36,165 nucleotides of DNA from Flavobacteriales bacterium UBA2104 (GCA_002331485.1 DCYS01000039.1:1-36165), one strand, 5' to 3'. Positions 15,249 through 23,439 are shown, counted from the stretch's first letter. A program made the numbers and translations. Notes: generated by a model not told the origin, from the sequence alone.

Positions 15249-16532
15249 TTACTTCTTAAACGCCAAAAGTGTTTTTTCAATAATAGCAACACAATCCATA
15301 AGTTGTTCTTCATTCATAACCAATGGTGGAGCGAAACGAATAATATTTCCATGCGTTGGTTTTGCGATCAAACCATTCTCTTTCATTGCCATACAAAGAT
15401 CCCATGCTGTCGTTGAATCTGGAGTATCATTGATCAAGATCGCATTTAACAATCCTTTTCCTCTAACCTTCGTTACAAGATCAGTCTTCTCGATGATTCG
15501 ATTCATTTCACGACGGAATAACTCTCCCATTTTACGTGCATTCTGAGCTAATTTTTCATCACTGATCACCTCTAACGCAGCAACAGCTACTTTTGCAGCT
15601 AATGGGTTTCCACCAAATGTAGAACCATGCTGTCCTGGTTGAATGACATTCATGATCTCATCATCGGCTAAAACTGCTGATACAGGATAAACTCCTCCAG
15701 AAATAGCTTTTCCTAATACAACAATATCAGGTCTTACATAAGTATCTTCCTGACGCTCACAGTGACCTTCACAAGAACAGTTACCACAAACAGCTAATAA
15801 ACTACCTGTTCTAGCAATTCCTGTTTGAACTTCATCCGCGATAAACGTCACTCCATGCTTATCACATAGTCTGCGTGCTTCAGCCATATAGTTAGATGCT
15901 GGTGTAAATACTCCTGCCTCACCCTGAATAGGCTCAACCAAGAATCCAGCTACATTCTCTTCTTGAAGTGCTTTATCTAATGCATCAACATCATCGTATG
16001 GAATTCGAATAAAACCTGGTGTGTAAGGACCGAAGTTCTTTCTTGCAGTTTCATCATTTGAAAAAGAAACGATCGTCGTAGTTCTACCGTGGAAGTTGTT
16101 CTCACAAACTATGATCTTCGCCTGATCTTCAGGAATACCTCTCTTCTCGTAAGCATGTTTACGACAGATCTTGATAGCTGTCTCCACTGCCTCTGCTCCT
16201 GAGTTCATTGCTAGAACTTTGTCAAAATTGAAAAACTCAGTCACAAATTTCTCAAAAGGACCTAAAGCATCATTGTAAAATGCTCTGGAAGTTAGTGTCA
16301 ATGTATCTGCTTGCTTTTTCAAAGCACCAACAATGTGCGGATGACAATGACCCTGGTTCACTGCAGAATATGCGGAAAGAAAGTCGTAATACTTTTTTCC
16401 TTCAACATCCCAAACGTAAACTCCATCACCTTTTGATAATACGACCGGAAGCGGGTGATAATTGTGTGCACCATGCTTCTCCTCCATTTTGATCAATTCT
16501 TCTGACGATAATTTTTCTAGCGTTGAGCTCAT
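15249..16532 (-). CDS. rocD: Ornithine aminotransferase
   Basis: 427 residues, class III PLP aminotransferase. Recognisable OAT features: NYHPLPVVLSKGDGVYVWDVEG at the N-terminus (residues ~24-45), SGAEAVETAIK (~111), NNFHGRTTT (~145), VEPIQGEAGV (~199), ADEVQTG (~232), PLP lysine Lys275 in LGKAISGGVYPVSA, and QHGSTFGGNPL. It moves the delta-amino group of ornithine to 2-oxoglutarate, giving glutamate semialdehyde, the substrate of PruA. An insertion with four cysteines (C249-x2-C252-x-C254-x3-C258) lies just before the PLP lysine where human OAT has a short acidic loop. The promoter is at 16594-16622 with a hairpin at the start of the transcript. Confidence 0.96.
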   Translation of the reverse strand: MSSTLEKLSSEELIKMEEKHGAHNYHPLPVVLSKGDGVYVWDVEGKKYYDFLSAYSAVNQGHCHPHIVGALKKQADTLTLTSRAFYNDALGPFEKFVTEFFNFDKVLAMNSGAEAVETAIKICRKHAYEKRGIPEDQAKIIVCENNFHGRTTTIVSFSNDETARKNFGPYTPGFIRIPYDDVDALDKALQEENVAGFLVEPIQGEAGVFTPASNYMAEARRLCDKHGVTFIADEVQTGIARTGSLLAVCGNCSCEGHCERQEDTYVRPDIVVLGKAISGGVYPVSAVLADDEIMNVIQPGQHGSTFGGNPLAAKVAVAALEVISDEKLAQNARKMGELFRREMNRIIEKTDLVTKVRGKGLLNAILINDTPDSTTAWDLCMAMKENGLIAKPTHGNIIRFAPPLVMNEEQLMDCVAIIEKTLLAFKK

Positions 16533-16562
16533 AAATTCTTGTTTGTTTTAATAGATTCAAAT

Positions 16563-16590
16563 AAACGAATACCCCGTAAAGTATTCGCTT
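16563..16590 (-). promoter_or_regulatory. Inverted repeat at the start of the rocD transcript
   Basis: CGAATAC (16566-16572) and GTATTCG (16581-16587) form a 7-bp dyad with an 8-base centre, extendable with a G-U and A-U pairs. It lies just downstream of the -7 element, where a repressor would block initiation or an RNA hairpin would cap the transcript. There is no T run after it. Confidence 0.5.
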
Positions 16591-16593
16591 TCG

Positions 16594-16622
16594 CAAAGAT
16601 ACGATTTATATAGAGACTACAA
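16594..16622 (-). promoter_or_regulatory. Promoter of rocD
   Basis: On the minus strand TTG (16622-16620), 18 bases, then TATCTTTG (16601-16594): a full match to the Bacteroidota consensus. The 5' untranslated region is about 55 bases. Confidence 0.8.
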
Positions 16623-16666
16623 AGTCTAAAGAGTGGAGTATTACTGGGATTTAAGCAATCCTCATG

Positions 16667-17431
16667 CTATCTGACAAAAACCCATTCGTCTTCGGTTGAT
16701 AATTCCTCATTGTAAGAATATCCATCGACGTTATATCCTTTCAGGTCATCTACTTTTTTATAATCCTGTTGTATAATGTCTCTCGCCATTGCTCCTCTTG
16801 CATGTTTCGCATACATCATGATCACTTTGTACTTATCGCCTTTAAGTTCCTTAAAAACTGGAGTGATCACACGATTCTTCAATTTTTTCTTGTCAATAGC
16901 TTTGAAATACTCATTCGATGCAAGGTTTATGATCACCTCATCTTTCTGCATTTCCTCATTGAGGTATTCTGACAATTTACTACCCCAGAACTTATACAGA
17001 TTCTTTTTGGAAGGTGTTACACTCCATTTCGTCCCCATTTCCAATCGATAAGGATACATCAGATCCAACGGCCTAAGAATACCGTAAAGTCCAGATAAAA
17101 TACGGATCTGTTCTTGCGCTCGTTTGAATTCATCTTCAGACATTGTATCTGCTTCAACACCTTTATACACTTCCCCAGTAAAAACAGTTAACGCTGGCTT
17201 TGCCTCATCATTTGAATCAACAGGCTTTTGCCAGGATTGATATCGATCGTAATTCAAATCTGTCAATTGAGCTGATAAATTCATGAGGTCACCCAGCTTC
17301 TTTTTAGACATCTTTTGTAGTTTTTTCGCCAGGTAATCTGCGTCATCAATAAAAGGTGCAACAGTTGTATCAGGAGTGTTTACATCTCTTGAGTAATCCA
17401 ATGATTTTGCAGGGGAAAGCAATATTTTCAT
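16667..17431 (-). CDS. yaaA: Peroxide stress protein YaaA (DUF328)
   Basis: 254 residues from the ATG at 17431, giving the family's usual MKILLSPAKSLDY start; the TTG at 17449 was rejected. Family motifs include SPAKSLD (6-12), a LYGxLRPLDLMYPYRLEMG-like stretch (LYGILRPLDLMYPYRLEMGT), LASNEYFKAID and MYAKHARGAMARDII. YaaA of E. coli lowers intracellular free iron and protects DNA from hydrogen peroxide. A TATTTTTG -7 element lies at 17447-17454. It diverges from grpE; the 188-bp gap holds several TGTCA/TGACA half-sites. Confidence 0.93.
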   Translation of the reverse strand: MKILLSPAKSLDYSRDVNTPDTTVAPFIDDADYLAKKLQKMSKKKLGDLMNLSAQLTDLNYDRYQSWQKPVDSNDEAKPALTVFTGEVYKGVEADTMSEDEFKRAQEQIRILSGLYGILRPLDLMYPYRLEMGTKWSVTPSKKNLYKFWGSKLSEYLNEEMQKDEVIINLASNEYFKAIDKKKLKNRVITPVFKELKGDKYKVIMMYAKHARGAMARDIIQQDYKKVDDLKGYNVDGYSYNEELSTEDEWVFVR

Positions 17432-17543
17432 CTCTATAGTTTTATACAAAAATACAATTTCAAATTCGTTTTGTTCGATGATAAAGGGTCTGTATATGTG
17501 TCAGAAATACGGTCAAATTTGCTGACAATACTTCCTTTAGCTT

Positions 17544-17592
17544 TGACAATTGTGTCAGTTTGTCCCAAATCTTCGAATGGCAGTATCTTTGC
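17544..17592 (+). promoter_or_regulatory. grpE-dnaJ promoter region: sigma-A-type promoter overlapped by a sigma-54-like box, with upstream dyad
   Basis: TTG (17560-17562), 21 bases, TATCTTTG (17584-17591) fits the housekeeping consensus. The same region reads TGGCAGTATCTTTGC (17578-17592), with GG and GC separated by 10 bases as in -24/-12 sigma-54 promoters. A perfect dyad TGACA-ATTG-TGTCA lies at 17544-17557, with further half-sites CTGACA at 17522-17527 and TGTCAG at 17499-17504. The sequences are seen; dual control of a heat-shock operon is inferred. Confidence 0.55.
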
Positions 17593-17619
17593 GCTCCGAA
17601 AAATGCAAAATTGAATATC

Positions 17620-18192
17620 ATGGCAAAAAATAAAGATAAAGCAACGAAAGAACAGCCTGAAAAGGATGTGAAAGATCAAGAAACTGTTGAAAACAATCAA
17701 GATCAGGAACAAGAGGCTACTGACCAAGAACAGAAAGCTGAGGATCCAGTTGAGGAGCTCGAAAAGAAATACAATGAGCTCAACGATAAGTATCTTCGAC
17801 TTTATTCAGACTTTGACAACTTTAGAAAAAGAACGATCAAAGAAAAAGGAGACCTTATTTCATCTGCAAGCGGTGATATCATGAAAGATCTTTTAAGTGT
17901 GCTGGATGATTTTGAGCGTGCCATCGATTCAAATGAGAATTCGGAAGATCCAGACTCGATCAAAGAAGGTTTTCAGTTGATCTATAACAAGTTCAAAAAC
18001 ACACTTACCCAGAAAGGTCTTAAGCCAATGGACAGTAAGGGTGAAGTGTTCGATATCGACCATCATGAGGCAATAACTAATATTCCTGCTCAGGATGAAG
18101 CTGATAAAGGAAAAGTGATGGATGTGATCGAAAAAGGATATTTCCTTAATGACAAAGTGCTACGATACGCTAAGGTCGTAGTTGGACAATAA
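17620..18192 (+). CDS. grpE: Nucleotide exchange factor GrpE
   Basis: 190 residues from the ATG at 17620; the longer TTG start at 17560 lies in the promoter. A charged, low-complexity N-terminus rich in Glu/Gln/Lys (1-45) is followed by the long dimerising helix (VEELEKKYNELNDKYLRLYSDFDNFRKRT, split here by its heptads) and the C-terminal beta domain with MDSKGEVFDIDHHEAI and a VVVGQ end. GrpE releases ADP from DnaK. It is the first gene of an operon with dnaJ, 7 bases apart. dnaK is not in this window. Confidence 0.96.
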   Translation: MAKNKDKATKEQPEKDVKDQETVENNQDQEQEATDQEQKAEDPVEELEKKYNELNDKYLRLYSDFDNFRKRTIKEKGDLISSASGDIMKDLLSVLDDFERAIDSNENSEDPDSIKEGFQLIYNKFKNTLTQKGLKPMDSKGEVFDIDHHEAITNIPAQDEADKGKVMDVIEKGYFLNDKVLRYAKVVVGQ

Positions 18193-18199
18193 GAGAATT

Positions 18200-19327
18200 A
18201 TGAGTGGAAAAAGAGATTATTACGAGGTACTAGGAGTTAGTAAGTCGGCTAATGCTTCTGAGATCAAGAAAGCATACCGAAAGCTTGCTCTAAAATACCA
18301 TCCAGATAAAAACCCTGACGACGCAGAAGCTGAGGCTAAGTTTAAAGAAGCAGCTGAAGCTTATGAAGTGCTGAGCGATCCGCAGAAAAAGCAACGATAT
18401 GATCAGTTTGGTCATGCTGGTGTTGGTGGAGCTGCCGGAGGTGGTGGCGGATTCGGAGGAATGGATATGGATGACATATTCTCGCAATTCGGTGATATCT
18501 TCGGAGGCGCATTTGGAGGCGGTGGTCGTCAAAGAGGTGGTGGCCAACGTCAAAGAGCGGCAAGAGGAACGAACCTTCGCGTCAAGATCAAGATGACCCT
18601 TGATGAAGTGATGGATGGAGTGAAGAAGAAGATCAAGGTTAATAAACTGGTAAATGCTGACGGAGTTACGTTTAAAGATTGTCAGACCTGTAAAGGTACG
18701 GGACGCGTTCAACGTGTTACGCAAACCTTCCTGGGTGCTATGCAAACAGCGTCAACTTGTCCAAACTGTCAGGGAACTGGGAAGATCATTGATAAAAAAC
18801 CTACTGACGCAGATAGTCAGGGACTTAAACGTCAGGAAGAAGTTATTGAGATCGAAATTCCAGCTGGAGTGGAAGATGGAATGCAACTTTCAGTAGGAGG
18901 TAAAGGTAATGCTGGTCCATTCAATGGTATACCTGGAGACCTATTAGTTGTTGTAGAAGTAAAGGAACATGAATCGCTGAGAAGAGACGGACAGAACGTT
19001 CATTACGAAGCGTTTGTGAACTTTGCCGATGCTGCACTTGGAGGTTCGATTGAAGTTCCGACAATTAAAAGTAGAGCAAAGATCAAGATCGAACCGGGAA
19101 CACAGAGTGGTAAAATGCTTCGTTTAAGAGGAAAAGGTTTACCAAGTGTTCAGGCTTACGGAACAGGTGATCAATTTGTTCATATCAATGTTTGGACTCC
19201 AAAGAAATTATCGAAAGAAGAACAAGACATTTTGTCTAAGCTGCGTGAAAGTGAAAACTTCCAACCTAATCCAGATGGGAAGGAAAAAGGATTTTTCCAA
19301 CGCGTAAAAGATATGTTTAGTAATTAA
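18200..19327 (+). CDS. dnaJ: Chaperone DnaJ (two-motif zinc-finger form)
   Basis: 375 residues from the ATG at 18200. J domain ~5-70 with HPD at 34-36, Gly/Phe-rich linker with MDDIFSQFGDIFGG (~75-120), zinc-finger region ~155-200, and C-terminal substrate-binding domains to about 350. Only two CxxCxGxG motifs are present (CQTCKGTG and CPNCQGTG) instead of the four of E. coli DnaJ. I recall the same reduced finger in other Flavobacteriia DnaJ proteins, so it looks lineage-typical rather than a deletion. It stimulates DnaK ATPase and delivers clients. It follows grpE in one operon and ends in a terminator. Confidence 0.96.
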   Translation: MSGKRDYYEVLGVSKSANASEIKKAYRKLALKYHPDKNPDDAEAEAKFKEAAEAYEVLSDPQKKQRYDQFGHAGVGGAAGGGGGFGGMDMDDIFSQFGDIFGGAFGGGGRQRGGGQRQRAARGTNLRVKIKMTLDEVMDGVKKKIKVNKLVNADGVTFKDCQTCKGTGRVQRVTQTFLGAMQTASTCPNCQGTGKIIDKKPTDADSQGLKRQEEVIEIEIPAGVEDGMQLSVGGKGNAGPFNGIPGDLLVVVEVKEHESLRRDGQNVHYEAFVNFADAALGGSIEVPTIKSRAKIKIEPGTQSGKMLRLRGKGLPSVQAYGTGDQFVHINVWTPKKLSKEEQDILSKLRESENFQPNPDGKEKGFFQRVKDMFSN

Positions 19328-19361
19328 GTGGTTTACAACTATTAGTTTTAAGAGAGGTTTA

Positions 19362-19394
19362 GAGGCGGTTTGATTTTTCAGACCGTCTTTTTTT
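19362..19394 (+). terminator. Terminator after grpE-dnaJ
   Basis: GAGGCGGTTTGA (19362-19373) pairs with TCAGACCGTCTT with three wobble pairs, then a run of T to 19394. Confidence 0.85.
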
Positions 19395-19438
19395 GTTATT
19401 GAAAACGGAAAGTATTTTAGAAGTTGTGTGTTTTTAAA

Positions 19439-19558
19439 GCAGGATCTGGAGATCCTGCGGAACAGGACAACTTAATTGAACGTCCTAAACCCACGCTGCC
19501 GCGAGATTACATCTCGTGGCCCTGGGTCAAGTCAACTTTACTCTCTCTCCGCCGGATC
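19439..19558 (+). mobile_element. REP/MITE-like structured non-coding element
   Basis: This ~120-bp stretch packs several hairpins: GCAGGATCT-GG-AGATCCTGC (19439-19458), AGGAC...GTCCT (19464-19486), and CGAGAT-TAC-ATCTCG (19502-19516). The ends are related: GATCCTGCGGA (19451-19461) is a 10/11 match to the reverse complement of TCCGCCGGATC (19548-19558). It is clearly more GC-rich than its surroundings and carries no convincing gene. This resembles repetitive extragenic palindromes of the kind mobilised by RAYT/IS200-like transposases, but no second copy exists in the window to prove repetition. Confidence 0.45.
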
Positions 19559-19560
19559 AA

Positions 19561-19590
19561 AAAAAGCGGTTCACTACCGAACCGCTTTTT
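19561..19590 (-). terminator. Terminator of the TPR/PD40 gene
   Basis: A perfect 12-bp stem AAAAAGCGGTTC / GAACCGCTTTTT with a 6-base loop. It has T tracts on both strands and lies 20 bases past the stop codon of the minus-strand gene. Confidence 0.9.
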
Positions 19591-19609
19591 AGATAGTATT
19601 TTATCTTCT

Positions 19610-20983
19610 CTATGGTATCTTCCAACCTTCAAGATCGAACTTAAAGATATCCATACTCGCTTTGTTGCCCTGAAGTCTGTACGTAGATACAAAACCTTGG
19701 TTAAGCTTTGGATAGTACTTGAAGAATAAGTCGTTGTTTACAGTATTGAATGTAGGACCCAGGTTCTTTGGTTCTGACCAAGTATTTCCAAGGTTCTCAG
19801 TTACGTAAACATCGTAACCTCCCATTCCTTCTCTTGCATCAGAAGAGAAAAATAAATATCGCCCATCTGGAGTAATGTATGGGGTTGTTTCATTTCCGAG
19901 GGTATTTACCGACATTGGTAATTTCTGAGCTTCTCCCCATCTCTTACCGTCATTCTCTACAACATAGATATCAGAAAGTGACTTATCCCCTTCTCTACCA
20001 CTCACAAAATACATCGTTCTTCCATCTGCGGTTAACGTCGCGTTTCCGTCATAGAATGAAGTGTTGATCGATTTATTCTTTATTGGCTTTGGAGTATTCC
20101 AGCGATCTTCTTTCGTACGTTCAGCAATACAAATATCCGAACTTTCTGTAGTATTATTAAGATCAAGTATTGATGTGTTTACAGTCATATAAACTGTATT
20201 CCCATCTTCTGTGACATGGCTAACAGCATCAAAACCATCTGAATTCAATCGTTCAATATCGTTAGAAGATTCAGTCCAATCGCCTGCATCTTCATCCCAA
20301 GTAGCGAAATATACGTCCTCAAAATAACGCTGATCGTCTGGATTTATATTTCCACCACGTGTATCTGGTCTTCTTGAAATAAAATAGATCGTTTTCCCAT
20401 CAGATGAAAGCACTGAACCATAATCATCATACCCAGAGTTTACATTATCTGAGATCAAAACTTTTTCTGTAACAGGCTCCTCAGTACTTACAGATTGAGC
20501 ATAAGCTATTTCCGTGATCTTCTGGTTGATGTTGTATGCTCGTTTTTTTGCATTTGACAATTGGATCTTAGCCAGATCATAATTCATTCGAGCACTATCA
20601 AGTAGTGCTTGACGATGATATGCTTCTCCCAATAACATAAAAACATCTCCATCATCAGCCTGACTCAATGACTCCGCGATCTTTGCATATTTCAATGCAT
20701 AACCGTAATTATCCATGTTATAGTGAGCACGACCGATCCAGTATGCTGCTCTTGCACTATACTTATCGCGAACATAAGCTTCTCTAAACTTACGTAATGC
20801 ATCCCTCATCTTACCTTGATTGAAGAATTTTTTACCTTCATCAATAAGATAAAGTGCTGCAGTCCTATCGATAATATTCGATGTTGAATCTGTTGGAACA
20901 ACTGTCTTTTCAGCAGCAAAAGATGATGCAGAAATCACCATCACAAATAGCGGTAGCATTAAAAGTCCTAAAACTCTATTCAT
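19610..20983 (-). CDS. Exported TPR / PD40 beta-propeller protein
   Basis: 457 residues. A signal peptide (VLGLLMLPLFVMVISASSFA) precedes TPR-like helices (~40-150, KFREAYVRDKYSARAAYWIGRAHYN is one repeat in two parts) and then PD40 blades (~175-450) marked by LSSDGKTIYFISRR, LTADGRTMYFVSGR and ITPDGRYLFFSSDAREGMGGYDVY. It shares the first two modules of the PorE-like protein at 2509 but has no carboxypeptidase-regulatory or OmpA domain. It is probably periplasmic or attached to the outer membrane. Related proteins occur around T9SS and gliding loci, but a specific role cannot be given. Transcribed alone. Confidence 0.75.
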   Translation of the reverse strand: MNRVLGLLMLPLFVMVISASSFAAEKTVVPTDSTSNIIDRTAALYLIDEGKKFFNQGKMRDALRKFREAYVRDKYSARAAYWIGRAHYNMDNYGYALKYAKIAESLSQADDGDVFMLLGEAYHRQALLDSARMNYDLAKIQLSNAKKRAYNINQKITEIAYAQSVSTEEPVTEKVLISDNVNSGYDDYGSVLSSDGKTIYFISRRPDTRGGNINPDDQRYFEDVYFATWDEDAGDWTESSNDIERLNSDGFDAVSHVTEDGNTVYMTVNTSILDLNNTTESSDICIAERTKEDRWNTPKPIKNKSINTSFYDGNATLTADGRTMYFVSGREGDKSLSDIYVVENDGKRWGEAQKLPMSVNTLGNETTPYITPDGRYLFFSSDAREGMGGYDVYVTENLGNTWSEPKNLGPTFNTVNNDLFFKYYPKLNQGFVSTYRLQGNKASMDIFKFDLEGWKIP

Positions 20984-21124
20984 AGTTAATCTGTATTGGT
21001 TTGATCACGAAAAACGTAATTTCTAATACAAGTATAAGAAAGACGCTTCGTAAAATATAGATCAAAGATAAAAAATAGTTGTTAACAATAAGCGAATTAG
21101 GCTTGATTCACTGTGTGTTAAGCT

Positions 21125-21997
21125 CTATTCTTCCTCGTCTTCGTCCTTTTCGGAGTAGACATTTGTATTAAGATCAACCAATTCATGCATGGATAACGTG
21201 GCTGCCACAATAGCAAGAATCGGAGAGCAGGATGCTAAAAACCAAAGTACTATTTGTAATAAACTCGTACCTAACGTCTCGAATGGATGATCTAAGAATC
21301 CATTATAATTGGTCATTGCCCCTAGATCAACTGGCACCAGTATCAATAATGAGTAAATCGCTCCAATAGAGATAGCTAAGCCCCGATGTTTTCGCATAAA
21401 GTGAATACTTTGATCGATGTCTAGTCGTCTTCGTTCATTGATATAATCAATAAAACTAAACCCGTAGTAAAAGAAACCGATCACAAAGGTCAAATAGAAT
21501 ATAGGAGATTGATGTGCTTCTTCCCAGCCCAATGCAGAAACCAAGAGTATGATCAAAAAGAAAATGTACTCCCACATTACATTCCTTAATGCAATTCTAA
21601 GACCTCTTTTGACATCATGCAAGGTCTGTTGCAGATTAAATGGGTAAGTATTCTTTGTTAACTTCTTCTCTACTTTTTGCGACAAGATGGATAACAATGG
21701 AGACAAAATGACCACCACTATGTACTTTGCAAACTTCATGAGGATCAAACCAATTGTAATACTTAGTAGCATTTTGATCATGAACCATATAGTCTCATTC
21801 ATGTTCGAACACTCGGTACAGCCTAATCTTGGATCCCAACTTGCTTGCCACGTAGCAAACTCATTTCCGATATAATAGATCACTAGCATCAAAGCCGCAG
21901 GAATAGGAAAATACCAATACAATTTATGCTCTCGGATAAACTGAATTGCCCTCCAATATGATTTAATTCCTAATGCGAAATGCTTAAAAAACTTCAT
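21125..21997 (-). CDS. EI24 / CysZ-like integral membrane protein
   Basis: 290 residues with about six hydrophobic segments (~27-45, 70-108, 142-160, 168-188, 204-226, 243-270) and no signal peptide. The start KFFKHFALGIKSYWRAIQFI and the YWYFPIPAALM motif are typical of the EI24 domain family, which includes bacterial CysZ sulfate permeases and many uncharacterised members. Sulfate transport is possible but not supported by any neighbour. The C-terminus is strongly acidic (SEKDEDEEE). A TACTTTTG -7 element lies at 22015-22022, divergent from purB. Confidence 0.78.
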   Translation of the reverse strand: MKFFKHFALGIKSYWRAIQFIREHKLYWYFPIPAALMLVIYYIGNEFATWQASWDPRLGCTECSNMNETIWFMIKMLLSITIGLILMKFAKYIVVVILSPLLSILSQKVEKKLTKNTYPFNLQQTLHDVKRGLRIALRNVMWEYIFFLIILLVSALGWEEAHQSPIFYLTFVIGFFYYGFSFIDYINERRRLDIDQSIHFMRKHRGLAISIGAIYSLLILVPVDLGAMTNYNGFLDHPFETLGTSLLQIVLWFLASCSPILAIVAATLSMHELVDLNTNVYSEKDEDEEE

Positions 21998-22065
21998 CTA
22001 TTTCGTAATGATTTCAAAAGTAATCAATGCGCATTAATTAGCGCCATCTTTTTATTGAGTTTTAC

Positions 22066-22073
22066 TATCTTTG
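22066..22073 (+). promoter_or_regulatory. -7 element of purB
   Basis: TATCTTTG followed by CGC, 22 bases before the ATG. The same TATCTTTGCGCT string occurs before grpE. No -33 TTG at the usual spacing. Confidence 0.6.
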
Positions 22074-22095
22074 CGCTTTTCCTAAAAACACAGCA

Positions 22096-23439
22096 ATGGA
22101 TTTAAATACGCTCACAGCAATTTCCCCAATCGACGGTAGATATAGAAGAAAAGTCTCTGAACTCGCTCCGTATTTCTCTGAATTTGGACTCATAAAATAT
22201 AGAGTTCTAGTTGAGATCGAATATCTCATCGCGATGGTAGAAAATGATGTTAAGCCACTTGCTGATTTTCCAAAAGATCGTTTTGAAGAGTTGAGAGACA
22301 TCTACAGAAACTTCAACGAAAAAGACGCTGAAGAGATCAAAACGACGGAAAGAACAACAAACCATGATGTTAAAGCTGTTGAGTATTTTGTCAAAGCGCG
22401 CATGGAAGAAAAAGGACTGGAAAAACACCTTGAATTCGTTCATTTTGGATTGACTTCTCAAGACATCAATAATACGGCTGTTCCGTTGTCAATGAAATTA
22501 GCTGTAAATGAAGTTTATATTCCAGAGCTATCAAAGGTCATCGATCAACTCGATGCATTTGCTGATGAATGGAAAGACATTCCAATGTTGGCTAAGACTC
22601 ATGGTCAACCAGCGTCTCCTACTCGTTTAGGTAAAGAGATGTTAGTGTACAGTGAACGATTAAAGATTCAACTCGAGCAATTGAAAAATGTTCCTTTCTC
22701 AGCTAAATTTGGAGGAGCTACAGGTAATATGAATGCACATAAGGTTGCTTTTCCTAATACTGATTGGGTCAAGTTTGCAAACAACTTTGTTTCGAGTTAC
22801 TTAGGATTAACAAGAAGTCAAACGACAACTCAGATCGAGCACTACGATAATCTTGCAGCCTTGTTTGATGCTATGAAGAGAATCAACAGTATTCTTATTG
22901 ACCTGGACAGAGATATGTGGACGTATATTTCTATGGAATACTTCAAACAAAAGCTGAAAGAAGGTGAAGTCGGTTCAAGTGCGATGCCACATAAAGTTAA
23001 CCCTATAGACTTTGAGAATTCTGAAGGAAACCTGGGGATTTCAAGCGCGATCCTGGAGCACTTAGCAGCTAAACTTCCAGTTTCAAGACTACAACGTGAC
23101 CTTACTGATTCAACAGTATTGAGAAACGTTGGTGTTCCATTAGGACATGCGTTAATCGGACTAAAATCCACAATGGTTGGTTTAGGAAAGCTGTTATTGA
23201 ATGAATCAGCTCTAGAAAGAGATCTTGAAGACAACTGGGCAGTAGTTGCTGAAGCAATTCAGACGATACTGAGGCGAGAAGGATTCCCTAAGCCTTATGA
23301 AGCGCTTAAAGGTCTTACACGGAAAAATGAGAAGGTTACCAAAGACACAGTTCACGCTTTTGTAGACACGTTGAATGTAAATGATGAGATCAAAGCAGAG
23401 TTGAAAGCTATTACTCCTCATAATTACACTGGTGTATAA
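22096..23439 (+). CDS. purB: Adenylosuccinate lyase
   Basis: 447 residues, E. coli-type PurB. Markers: SPIDGRYRRKV at the N-terminus, TTNHDVKAVEYF, FVHFGLTSQDINN, KTHGQPASPT, and the fumarase/aspartase-superfamily signature GSSAMPHKVNPIDFENSEGN that carries the catalytic serine. It catalyses two steps: SAICAR to AICAR in IMP synthesis and adenylosuccinate to AMP. Cytoplasmic tetramer. It diverges from the EI24 gene and is followed by a gap of about 100 bases without a strong terminator. Confidence 0.97.
   Translation: MDLNTLTAISPIDGRYRRKVSELAPYFSEFGLIKYRVLVEIEYLIAMVENDVKPLADFPKDRFEELRDIYRNFNEKDAEEIKTTERTTNHDVKAVEYFVKARMEEKGLEKHLEFVHFGLTSQDINNTAVPLSMKLAVNEVYIPELSKVIDQLDAFADEWKDIPMLAKTHGQPASPTRLGKEMLVYSERLKIQLEQLKNVPFSAKFGGATGNMNAHKVAFPNTDWVKFANNFVSSYLGLTRSQTTTQIEHYDNLAALFDAMKRINSILIDLDRDMWTYISMEYFKQKLKEGEVGSSAMPHKVNPIDFENSEGNLGISSAILEHLAAKLPVSRLQRDLTDSTVLRNVGVPLGHALIGLKSTMVGLGKLLLNESALERDLEDNWAVVAEAIQTILRREGFPKPYEALKGLTRKNEKVTKDTVHAFVDTLNVNDEIKAELKAITPHNYTGV

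Noticed and set aside
18290..18745. 151-codon minus-strand frame inside dnaJ
   Set aside because: It lies fully antisense to a conserved chaperone gene and shows no family features.
19424..19729. A 101-codon plus-strand frame over the hairpin region
   Set aside because: It runs through three hairpins and a terminator and then into the antisense of the TPR/PD40 gene. The composition is unlike a real protein.
22842..23234. 130-codon minus-strand frame inside purB
   Set aside because: It is fully antisense to the conserved catalytic region of adenylosuccinate lyase; low-complexity Ser/Arg composition.
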